From: Prolixibacteraceae bacterium
GTDB lineage: Bacteria > Bacteroidota > Bacteroidia > Bacteroidales > Prolixibacteraceae
Assembly: GCA_007116765.1 (NCBI GenBank)
Contig: SKHV01000335.1
Location: forward strand, 1-9,229
Direction of reading: 5' to 3'
Length of the DNA: 9,229 bases
Position numbers and translations under genes: made by a program. The notes beneath the pieces are model-generated. The model worked only from the letters and a program-made list of their open reading frames with translations. It was not told the origin of the DNA and did not search any database. Below are positions 1 through 6,620 of the stretch, piece by piece. Position 1 is the stretch's first letter, and every line of letters begins with the position of its first letter.

Positions 1-261
1 GAATACGGTAAATTGTACGATAAAAAGTCGTTGTGGGAGGCGCGCCAAAACGTGGTTGCTGTAACACAAAACAACGACACTCTTTTGACCGATATTTTGT
101 TTTGGGACGAAGAGAATAACAAGATATATTCCGATCAATATGTAAAGTTTATTCAGAAAGAACGAGTAATTACAGGAATTGGTTTCGAATCGGATCTCCA
201 AATGGAGAACTGGTTCATAAAGAATGTGAGAGGGAATATCGAAATCGAAGTTGACGAATAG
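1..261 (+). CDS. lptC: LptC, LPS export ABC transporter periplasmic component (3' end only)
   Basis: This is the C-terminal 86 residues of a protein read in frame from base 1; the true start lies left of the window. LptC is a bitopic inner-membrane protein whose periplasmic beta-jellyroll passes lipopolysaccharide from LptB2FG to LptA. What is seen is an alternating beta-strand pattern with ARQNVVAVTQNNDTLLTD, LFWDEENNKIYSDQYVKF and ITGIGFESDLQMENW. It fits the OstA/LptC repeat typical of Bacteroidota LptC, in which the modified product is written as 'converted to/against' a target strand, and it ends with an acidic tail (IEIEVDE). The TTG at 13 is not the start because the frame is open through the left edge. 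The stop is followed after 2 bases by the ATG of the next gene, which suggests one transcript and translational coupling. The family call rests on partial sequence and on neighbourhood. Confidence 0.8.
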   Translation, partial: EYGKLYDKKSLWEARQNVVAVTQNNDTLLTDILFWDEENNKIYSDQYVKFIQKERVITGIGFESDLQMENWFIKNVRGNIEIEVDE

Positions 262-263
262 CA

Positions 264-1529
264 ATGAGCGACACGGTAATTATAATAAGCACCATCATCT
301 TTTCCGCCTTTTTTTCGGGTATGGAAATTGCCTTTATTTCCGCTAACCGCCTTAGTTTGGAAATGGATAAAAATCAAGGCAACTTAACTGGTGGAATACT
401 CAATATTTTTTCGTCGAACCCGGAGCAATATATTGCCACAATGCTGGTGGGCAATAACATTTCATTAGTGGTTTACGGTTTGTCAATAGCACGCGTTCTA
501 AAACCATATATCGAAATTTTTACGACTAACGATGGGATGGTACTACTGATTCAAACTATTTTTTCTACACTGTTAATTCTATTTACAGCCGAGTTTTTGC
601 CTAAAACATTATTTCGCTTGAATGCAAACGGATTTTTGCGTTTTTTGGCTTTACCCGTGCTCTTTTTTTACATTATATTGTATCCTATATCACGATTTTC
701 AATGTGGCTTTCAAAAGGTATCATCCGCATATTTATGAAAAGGGAATTGGCGAATGTTAATCAAGATCGAATTTTTTCAAAAATCGATCTTGATCACTAC
801 GTTAATCAACCCGATAGCATGAATAAAACCGACGAAGAAGAAGAAACTGAAATTCGTCTTTTTAAAAATGCGCTCGATTTCTCCAATGTTAAAATTCGCG
901 ATTGTATGGTTCCGCGTACTGAAATCCAAGCGGTGGAAGAAAATACATCAATAGAAGAATTGAAGCTAATATTTACTAAATCGGGTTTTTCTAAAATAAT
1001 TGTATACCGCGAAACAATCGACAATATCATTGGCTATGTACATTCATCTCAGGTGTTTAAGAACCCACACAATATTAAATCGGTAGTCAATCCAATTTCT
1101 ATAATACCCGAAACCCTCTCGGCCAGCAAGCTGCTTAGTAGCTTTACTCAAAAGAGAAAGTCAATTGCAGTTGTGGTCGATGAATTTGGAGGTACTTCGG
1201 GCTTAATTACAACTGAAGATATACTTGAAGAAATATTTGGTGAAATTGAAGACGAACACGATACCGATGAGCTAATTATCAAAAACATTAAACCAAACGA
1301 GTGGATTCTTTCAGCCAGGTACGAAATCAGTTTTCTTAACGAAAGACAAAACTTTGGCTTGCCCGAAGACGACGATTATGATACCGTTGCCGGATTAATT
1401 CTAAATAACCACGAAAATATACCTAAAATCAATACAATTATAAAAGTTAGAAATTTTGAATTCAGAATATTGAAGGCTACAAATATTAGAATAGAACTTG
1501 TATTAATGAAAATTCATCAATCTATCTGA
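264..1529 (+). CDS. CNNM/CorC (HlyC) family membrane protein with DUF21, paired CBS and CorC_HlyC domains
   Basis: This 421-residue protein has the full family architecture. An N-terminal DUF21/CNNM membrane domain (about 1-160) carries the characteristic FSAFFSGMEIAFISANRL (residues 13-30). It has hydrophobic segments near 3-25, 55-78, 91-112 and 124-145, and a TAEFLPKTLFR motif (108-118). A charged linker (187-200, many Glu) leads to two CBS domains (about 214-272 and 276-332), with CMVPRTEI opening the first and VVVDEFGGTSGLITTEDILE (303-322) in the second. A CorC_HlyC domain (about 345-418, DDYDTVAGLIL) ends it. CBS pairs of this family bind adenine nucleotides, and the membrane domain is linked to Mg2+/Co2+ efflux or homeostasis; the old 'hemolysin' name is not meaningful. 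The related GldE of gliding flavobacteria shares this architecture, but nothing here points to gliding. The ATG lies 2 bp after the lptC stop, so the two genes are probably co-expressed. Family assignment is secure; substrate is not known. Confidence 0.92.
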   Translation: MSDTVIIISTIIFSAFFSGMEIAFISANRLSLEMDKNQGNLTGGILNIFSSNPEQYIATMLVGNNISLVVYGLSIARVLKPYIEIFTTNDGMVLLIQTIFSTLLILFTAEFLPKTLFRLNANGFLRFLALPVLFFYIILYPISRFSMWLSKGIIRIFMKRELANVNQDRIFSKIDLDHYVNQPDSMNKTDEEEETEIRLFKNALDFSNVKIRDCMVPRTEIQAVEENTSIEELKLIFTKSGFSKIIVYRETIDNIIGYVHSSQVFKNPHNIKSVVNPISIIPETLSASKLLSSFTQKRKSIAVVVDEFGGTSGLITTEDILEEIFGEIEDEHDTDELIIKNIKPNEWILSARYEISFLNERQNFGLPEDDDYDTVAGLILNNHENIPKINTIIKVRNFEFRILKATNIRIELVLMKIHQSI

Positions 1530-1547
1530 AAACTCCTTAAAGTATGA

Positions 1548-1578
1548 TTAGGATTAAAAACCAAAATTGTTATCTTCG
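1548..1578 (+). promoter_or_regulatory. possible Bacteroidota-type promoter for the PpiD-like gene
   Basis: TATCTTCG at 1571-1578 matches the Bacteroidota -7 element TAnnTTTG except for one base. TTAG at 1548-1551, a weak -33 element, lies 19 bases upstream, a spacing normal for this phylum. Initiation would fall about 35-40 bases before the ATG at 1624. The position in the 94-bp gap after the CNNM gene makes sense. However, the -33 box is poor, the region is AT-rich, and no terminator follows the CNNM gene, so readthrough from lptC could also supply this gene. Confidence 0.33.
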
Positions 1579-1623
1579 TAGCTCAAAATTTTAAAGCATT
1601 TTTAAGTCAAATAAGTTAAACAA

Positions 1624-3738
1624 ATGGCAACTTTACAAAAACTCAGAAACCAGGCAGGTTTATTAGTGGCAATCGTAATTTTCATCGCATTAGCTGCTTT
1701 CATATTAGGCGATTTACTCCAATCGGGCGGTTCTTTTATTCAAGGACGACAGCTTGAAGTAGGTTCTATAAACGGTGAAAAAATTGAATATCCTGAATTT
1801 CAGGAGCGCCTCAATCAATTGTCTGAAATTTATAAGCAAAACAATCAAACCAATAATATTGATGAAGCTGCTTATCAGCAAATTATGAATCAAACCTGGG
1901 AGAACGCGGTTCGTGAATTGTTAATGGAAGATGTTTACAACAATTTAGGAATTGTAGTTACTCCCGAAGAAATGTTCGAACTGGTGCAAGGGAATAACAT
2001 TCATCCAATAGTAAATCAGGTTTTTGGCGATCCTCAAACCGGACAGGTTGATAAAGCACAAATTATTCAGTTTTTGAAATTCATAAATGAAAACCCTAGT
2101 GCACCACAATATGCCAGTTGGTTAAACATTGAGCGTGAAATTCTGAAAGCTCAGAAATCTCAAAAATACAATGACCTTGTTGGAAAAGCTTTTTATGCGA
2201 ATACATTGCAGGCTGAAAAAAGCATGAAAGAGAAAAACCGTGTGGCGAATCTGAAATTTGTTCAGCAAAAATTCAACACTGTCAATGATAGTTTGGTAAC
2301 TTTTACTGATAGCGATCTTCGTAATTATTACAACGAAAATATCGACTTGTACAAGCAAAATGCTCAAAAAACGATATCGTTTGTAACCTTCAATATTGAG
2401 CCGTCCGAAAGCGATGAGAATGATGTGGTGCGCTGGATTAACAACATTAAAAGAGAATTCGAGAATGCCGAAGATAACGTGCAGTTTGTAAATGTGAATT
2501 CTGATACACGCTTTGAAGATTTATACGAAAAACGCAGCGATTTGACAGCCGAACTTGGCGATTGGGCTTTTGAAGCTTCTGTTGGCGACGTATATGGCCC
2601 CTACAAGGAAAGTAGCGTGTATAAACTGGCTAAGTTGAATGAAATAAAGATGATGCCCGACTCGGTAAGAGCCAGTCATATTCTTCTTAGGGCTGACGAA
2701 AACGTAAATCCTCAATTTGTTTTCGAAGTAATTGACAGTTTGAAAAATGTAATTGAAGACGGACAAGCAACTTTTGAAGAAATTGCACGCGAATATTCTG
2801 AAGACGGATCGGCACCAGATGGTGGTGATTTGGGTTGGTTTGGACGCGGACGTATGGTGCAAGCATTTGAGCAAGCCGCTTTCAGAGCCGATGTAAACGA
2901 ATTGGTAATGGTGCAAACTCAATTTGGATTTCACATTATAAAAGTAACTCAGCAAAGTGCAAAAACGAAACATGTACAACTTGCAATTCTTGATCGCGAG
3001 GTAATTCCCAGCACAGCTACTTATCAGAGAATATACGCCGAAGCAAGCCGCTTTGCTGCCGATGCAAGCGACCTCGATGGTTTCAATGCGCTGGCAGTTG
3101 AGCAAAATAAAACTCCCCGTCAGGCTACAATTCATGAAAATGATCGCCAAATAACCGGAATTGGTGCAGCACGCAGCATTGTGCGTTCGGCTTATGTGAA
3201 TACTAAAAAAGGTGAATTGGTAACCGGTAACGACCGTTCACCAGTTTTCGAAATCGATAATCGTTTTGTGATTGCTGCTTTGGTAAGCGAACAGAAAGAA
3301 GGACATCGCTCGTTCGAAGATGCTAAAACGTCGGTTGAAATAGCAGTAATCCGCGAAAAGAAAAGAGAAATGCTTGTCGAAAAATTCAACAATGCGAAAG
3401 CTTCAACTATTGAGGAAACCGCTCAAAACCTAGGTTTAGAAGTTGAGTCGGCCAATGGCTTTAACTTCAACTTTGGTTCGGTTAACGCAATTGGTTATGA
3501 GCCCGCAGTCAATGGCGCAGCTTCTGTTCTCGAAGTAAATGAATTATCAGACCCTATTGCTGGCAGAAATGGTGTTTACTTCATTCAGCTTACCAGCATC
3601 GAAGGAGAAATGCCCGAGGATGTATATGCTGAAAAGCAAGAACTTTTCTTAAACTTAAGCAACAGGGCAGGTTTTTCAGCTTATCAAACTTTAAAAGATA
3701 AGGCAGAAATCACAGACAGCCGTTCAAAATTTTATTAA
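1624..3738 (+). CDS. ppiD: PpiD-like membrane-anchored parvulin peptidyl-prolyl cis-trans isomerase (SurA_N domain)
   Basis: This 704-residue periplasmic folding factor should catalyse prolyl isomerisation and chaperone exported proteins. A single N-terminal membrane anchor (about 13-33, LLVAIVIFIALAAFILG) follows a short basic cytosolic tail, as in PpiD. A SurA_N-type helical chaperone domain covers about 45-230. The canonical parvulin domain is about 348-445, with RASHILLR (His352), FEEIAREYSEDGSAPDGGDL (384-403) followed by GWFGRG, and GFHIIKV (His437). Both hallmark histidines are present, so it is probably catalytically active. The flanks resemble further degenerate parvulin halves: ELGDWAFEASVGDVYGPYKE before it, and NELSDPIAGRNGVYFIQL near residues 640-657. 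The ATG at 1624 has an A-rich leader and no Shine-Dalgarno sequence. It follows lptC and the CNNM gene on the same strand and is closed by a strong terminator. Function in outer-membrane protein maturation is inferred from family and context. Confidence 0.9.
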   Translation: MATLQKLRNQAGLLVAIVIFIALAAFILGDLLQSGGSFIQGRQLEVGSINGEKIEYPEFQERLNQLSEIYKQNNQTNNIDEAAYQQIMNQTWENAVRELLMEDVYNNLGIVVTPEEMFELVQGNNIHPIVNQVFGDPQTGQVDKAQIIQFLKFINENPSAPQYASWLNIEREILKAQKSQKYNDLVGKAFYANTLQAEKSMKEKNRVANLKFVQQKFNTVNDSLVTFTDSDLRNYYNENIDLYKQNAQKTISFVTFNIEPSESDENDVVRWINNIKREFENAEDNVQFVNVNSDTRFEDLYEKRSDLTAELGDWAFEASVGDVYGPYKESSVYKLAKLNEIKMMPDSVRASHILLRADENVNPQFVFEVIDSLKNVIEDGQATFEEIAREYSEDGSAPDGGDLGWFGRGRMVQAFEQAAFRADVNELVMVQTQFGFHIIKVTQQSAKTKHVQLAILDREVIPSTATYQRIYAEASRFAADASDLDGFNALAVEQNKTPRQATIHENDRQITGIGAARSIVRSAYVNTKKGELVTGNDRSPVFEIDNRFVIAALVSEQKEGHRSFEDAKTSVEIAVIREKKREMLVEKFNNAKASTIEETAQNLGLEVESANGFNFNFGSVNAIGYEPAVNGAASVLEVNELSDPIAGRNGVYFIQLTSIEGEMPEDVYAEKQELFLNLSNRAGFSAYQTLKDKAEITDSRSKFY

Positions 3739-3764
3739 TGTACGGATGTTCATAAATAATATTT

Positions 3765-3794
3765 AGCCGTTCGATTTTCGAACGGCTTTTTTTT
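3765..3794 (+). terminator. intrinsic terminator after the PpiD-like gene
   Basis: A perfect 10-bp stem (AGCCGTTCGA at 3765-3774, TCGAACGGCT at 3778-3787) closes a 3-base TTT loop. It runs directly into eight T residues (3787-3794). It starts 26 bases after the PpiD-like stop codon. It should end transcripts from the left-hand block, so the NigD-like gene downstream needs its own promoter. Confidence 0.95.
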
Positions 3795-3861
3795 GTGCCT
3801 TCACGCAACCTTTTTCGATTTCAAGCAGTCTCTTAAATATAGAAACAAAAAACTGATGATT

Positions 3862-4548
3862 ATGAAAAGAAATGTGTTGCGAATATTATTAATTCTTGGT
3901 GTTGTATTTCTGTTTTCGCAGTGTGTTGACGACAACGATTACTCTTTGGGGAAGTTCTGGATATCTCTGGGTATAGTTGAGACTGAAGATACGCATGGCT
4001 ATGCTTATTCAATTGTACTTGATTCAGGCGATACCTTGTTGCCAGTATCCACAACATTTGGTGGCATTAATCCAGACGAGTGGAATAGGGTGCTTGTAAA
4101 TTACACATTGCTAGGCGAAGCAGAAAAAAAACCGAATTTATATTACGCAAAAATTAATACTCTGAGAAATGTACTTTTTAAAGAAATTATCGAACTCACA
4201 GCTGAAAATTCCGACAGCATTGGAAACGATCCGATAAAAATCAATGAAATTTGGCAAAAGGGTAGTATGTTGAATGTCGATTTTGAATATTTAGGCAATT
4301 ACAAAACACATTACATCAATCTTGTAATCGACGAAAACTTTTCTTATACTGAAAATGAGCCTGTGGAATTGCTTTTAAGGCACAATGCGAACAACGATGA
4401 TGAACGCTATGTGCTCAATGGCCTGGTTACGTTTAAACTCGATAGTCTGTTTACATTCAATAGCGATTCGGTTTCGTATGTTGTGAAATCAACTCGTTAC
4501 GATAACAAAATTCAAACGTTTCATGGTACATTGAAAAATATTGAATAG
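3862..4548 (+). CDS. NigD-like lipoprotein, probably surface-exposed
   Basis: This 228-residue protein (about 25 kDa) has a lipoprotein signal: MKRN, a hydrophobic core (LRILLILGVVFLF), then SQC with Cys21 as the likely lipidated residue. Gln at -1 is unusual for a lipobox. CVDDND follows, an acidic run like the lipoprotein export signal that sends Bacteroidota lipoproteins to the cell surface. The mature part resembles the NigD family: an N-terminal beta domain (about 30-105, ending VNYTLLGEAEKKPNLYYAKI) and a C-terminal beta domain (about 122-225, NDPIKINEIWQKGSMLNVDF and ELLLRHNANNDDERY). NigD-like proteins are named after a gene beside the nigrescin bacteriocin of Prevotella; their role is unknown, and no bacteriocin gene is seen here. 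The start was set at 3862 (A at -3); an in-frame ATG at 3856 is equally possible. A further in-frame TTG at 3793 lies inside the terminator T-tract and is excluded. I recognise no clear promoter in 3795-3861. Confidence 0.85.
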   Translation: MKRNVLRILLILGVVFLFSQCVDDNDYSLGKFWISLGIVETEDTHGYAYSIVLDSGDTLLPVSTTFGGINPDEWNRVLVNYTLLGEAEKKPNLYYAKINTLRNVLFKEIIELTAENSDSIGNDPIKINEIWQKGSMLNVDFEYLGNYKTHYINLVIDENFSYTENEPVELLLRHNANNDDERYVLNGLVTFKLDSLFTFNSDSVSYVVKSTRYDNKIQTFHGTLKNIE

Positions 4549-4553
4549 TTAAT

Positions 4554-6503
4554 TTACTGCTCAAAATCGTCGGTGCGGAATGGCGATGCCGGCAAGCCTA
4601 CACTGTTATACAAATTAGCATGTTGCGGATTGTCGGCCCAGGCATAACGCACAGCAACAGGGCTAGGAACTTCGTTACTCCACACTACTATCGCATTATT
4701 TTCGATAACTGCATTCGCATTGTAAAACTTTTTGTCGGCTCCGGCAATAATGAATTCTTTTAGTGCTTCGCCTTTTTTGGTAGTTAAGCCTTCTGCCGTA
4801 TGATCGAAATGGAGTATGATTTTGTTCTCGCTTATTTCCATCTTACGATAGATTGGGCCTGAATGTACCACGTTTTTGTTGCCGTATGCTATATTTTGGG
4901 CTGCTCGCGATAGCCTCAAACCCACATCTTTTTTATTGAGTGGATGAATGTCATTCCATTCGCCAATATCAATGGTTACAGCCATTGCGGTGTTAAACAT
5001 ATTTAAGGTTTTTAATTGAGCTTCTCGTAACATTGCCCAGTCGCTTTTTTGATTAGGACTACTTGTAGGCTCCATAAAGTTTGCAAGTTGAACAAAAATA
5101 AATGGAAAGTCACATTTATTCCATTGCCTGCGCCAATTGTGAATTACAGCAGGGAAAAGTTCACGATATTCTTCGGGTCTCTCGGCATTTGATTCTCCCT
5201 GATACCAGATTACTCCCGAAATGTTATAGTTAAGCAAGGGATTGATCATTGCATTGTATAGCCCCATGGGTTTCCACCTCACAAATGTTTGTCCCTGTAA
5301 GGGCTCCATTACTGCCCCTATGTTGTATTTCCAGCTTCCGCTTAAATTAATTGTTTGGTCTTCAACAACAAGCATGTAGTCCTTGTCGGGTACAAAACCG
5401 CCGTTGCCAATATTACTGATTATTTTAACTGTGATTTGATTTTTACCGGCTTTCAGTAAATTTTTGGGTATTTGATAACGCCTTGGCGGATATTGATAAC
5501 CGGTTGAACCTACAAACTTACCATTAATAAATACCGAATCGGCATCAACCAATGCCCCTAGAATAACCATCGCCGGTTTGTTTATCAGGCTTGGTTCAAT
5601 CTCAAATTCTTTTCTGAACCATACTGCACCGTTTATGCCTTCGAGTGGAGTATTTTTCCATAACGTTGGATTGCTTATTGTTTGCCACTGCGAGTCGTCG
5701 AGCATAACTGAATGCCAGGGAGTATTTTTGTGACCCATATCGGCTTGTTGGAGCCTGTTGTGCCAGTCGGCAATACGTTTATTGTCGGCTTCTTCAATCT
5801 CCTTAATGTGGTTTTCATCTCTGAATTTCAATGCTTCGCTATAATGTTCGGGAAACTGCTTTAAGCTTTCCTCGCTTAGCCATGCCTCCGCAGGAGAACC
5901 TCCTAGTGCCGAAATAATCAGCCCTATAGGTACTTTGTGTGTTTCATACAAATCGTTTGCAAAAAAGTAGGCCGCTGCGGGAAAATTGTATATGGTTTGT
6001 GCTGTCACTTCAGTCCATTTTCCCGTAGGAAAGTCGATTTGTGCGGTATTGAAATCATAGTATTTCGGTACGTCGAACATGCGGATATTCGAATTGCCTG
6101 CAGTTTCAATTTCATCGGGGTAAACCCAGCTCACACGCCTCATTGGCAGTTCCATATTCGATTGGCCTGAACAGAGCCATACATCGCCCGATAGTATGTC
6201 GTTTAAGGTAATCGTTTCCGAGGCTGATATTTGCATTTGATAAGGCCCGCCGGCATCGGGAGTAGCAATATAAGCTTTCCAAATGCCGTTGTGGTTCGTG
6301 CTTGTAGTGTATGTTTTATTGTTGAAATTTATGACGACTTCTTCGCCGGCTTGCGCCCATCCCCATACTTCGAGTTCGCTGTTACGTTGAATAACCATTC
6401 CATCGCTGATTAAGCGCGGAAGCCTGAGTTGAGCAAAAGTGCCAAAGGAAACGAATAGTGATATTATAAAAAAAAATACCGGGAGTAACTTACTTGATTT
6501 CAT
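4554..6503 (-). CDS. secreted sialate O-acetylesterase-like (SIAE/CE20-type) SGNH carbohydrate esterase
   Basis: This 649-residue secreted enzyme should remove acetyl groups from a glycan. A Sec signal peptide (1-24, cleavage likely at TFA/Q) precedes a small beta domain with LPRLISDGMVIQR (28-40). The SGNH catalytic region starts with GDVWLCSGQSNMELPM (106-121), where Ser115 is the probable nucleophile. It continues with LGGSPAEAWLS and WYQGESNAERP (433-443), and ends with EWNDIHPLNKKDVG, which supplies Asp518 and His520 for the triad. Between these blocks (about 270-385) is a beta-galactosidase-like jelly-roll, VWFRKEFEIEP through DADSVFINGKFVGSTG. The same inserted arrangement is known in CE20 xyloglucan acetylesterases and other SASA-domain proteins. 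Sialic acid, xyloglucan or another acetylated sugar are all possible. No glycoside hydrolase, SusC/D pair or sialidase lies next to it in the window. It is convergent with the NigD-like gene, stops 5 bp apart. Confidence 0.88.
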   Translation of the reverse strand: MKSSKLLPVFFFIISLFVSFGTFAQLRLPRLISDGMVIQRNSELEVWGWAQAGEEVVINFNNKTYTTSTNHNGIWKAYIATPDAGGPYQMQISASETITLNDILSGDVWLCSGQSNMELPMRRVSWVYPDEIETAGNSNIRMFDVPKYYDFNTAQIDFPTGKWTEVTAQTIYNFPAAAYFFANDLYETHKVPIGLIISALGGSPAEAWLSEESLKQFPEHYSEALKFRDENHIKEIEEADNKRIADWHNRLQQADMGHKNTPWHSVMLDDSQWQTISNPTLWKNTPLEGINGAVWFRKEFEIEPSLINKPAMVILGALVDADSVFINGKFVGSTGYQYPPRRYQIPKNLLKAGKNQITVKIISNIGNGGFVPDKDYMLVVEDQTINLSGSWKYNIGAVMEPLQGQTFVRWKPMGLYNAMINPLLNYNISGVIWYQGESNAERPEEYRELFPAVIHNWRRQWNKCDFPFIFVQLANFMEPTSSPNQKSDWAMLREAQLKTLNMFNTAMAVTIDIGEWNDIHPLNKKDVGLRLSRAAQNIAYGNKNVVHSGPIYRKMEISENKIILHFDHTAEGLTTKKGEALKEFIIAGADKKFYNANAVIENNAIVVWSNEVPSPVAVRYAWADNPQHANLYNSVGLPASPFRTDDFEQ

Positions 6504-6542
6504 AGTTTCATTTCGTTTTTAATGCAATTTGTAATCAGTTGA

Positions 6543-6570
6543 TGTAATTTTTGTTTGAATAAAAATTACA
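6543..6570. repeat. perfect 10-bp inverted repeat in the thrC-esterase gap
   Basis: TGTAATTTTT (6543-6552) and AAAAATTACA (6561-6570) are exact inverted copies separated by 8 bases. The repeat lies 40 bases before the esterase start codon and about 50 bases after the thrC stop on the minus strand. It is AT-rich and has no T-tract after it on either strand, so it is a poor intrinsic terminator. It could be an operator for a dimeric regulator of the esterase gene or a weak hairpin. In AT-rich DNA a chance origin is also possible. The rest of the 117-bp gap holds no recognisable promoter. Confidence 0.5.
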
Positions 6571-6620
6571 CAGTTTCATAACTCAACGTATAGTCGTTAA
6601 AGGAGTATGAAGTGACAAAG

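Noticed and set aside
264..1529. Hemolysin function for the CNNM/CorC gene
   Set aside because: The 'hemolysin' label is historical for this domain architecture; no toxin-like feature is present.
2521..3150. 209-codon open frame on the minus strand inside the PpiD-like gene
   Set aside because: It lies wholly opposite the catalytic parvulin region of a well-supported gene, and its product is Cys/Phe/Ser-rich with no recognisable domain. It is a shadow of the coding strand.
3793..3861. Upstream TTG start adding 23 residues to the NigD-like protein
   Set aside because: The TTG is in the T-tract of the terminator, and the added residues would place a hydrophilic stretch before a good lipoprotein signal peptide.
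6543..6570. The AT-rich inverted repeat as an intrinsic terminator for thrC
   Set aside because: No T-tract follows the hairpin in the direction of thrC transcription, and the stem holds only two G:C pairs.
6504..6620. Possible -7 elements for the esterase gene (TAATTTTT and TACGTTGA on the minus strand)
   Set aside because: Neither has a -33 TTG/TTTG at acceptable spacing (about 14 and 25 bases), so no promoter is claimed.
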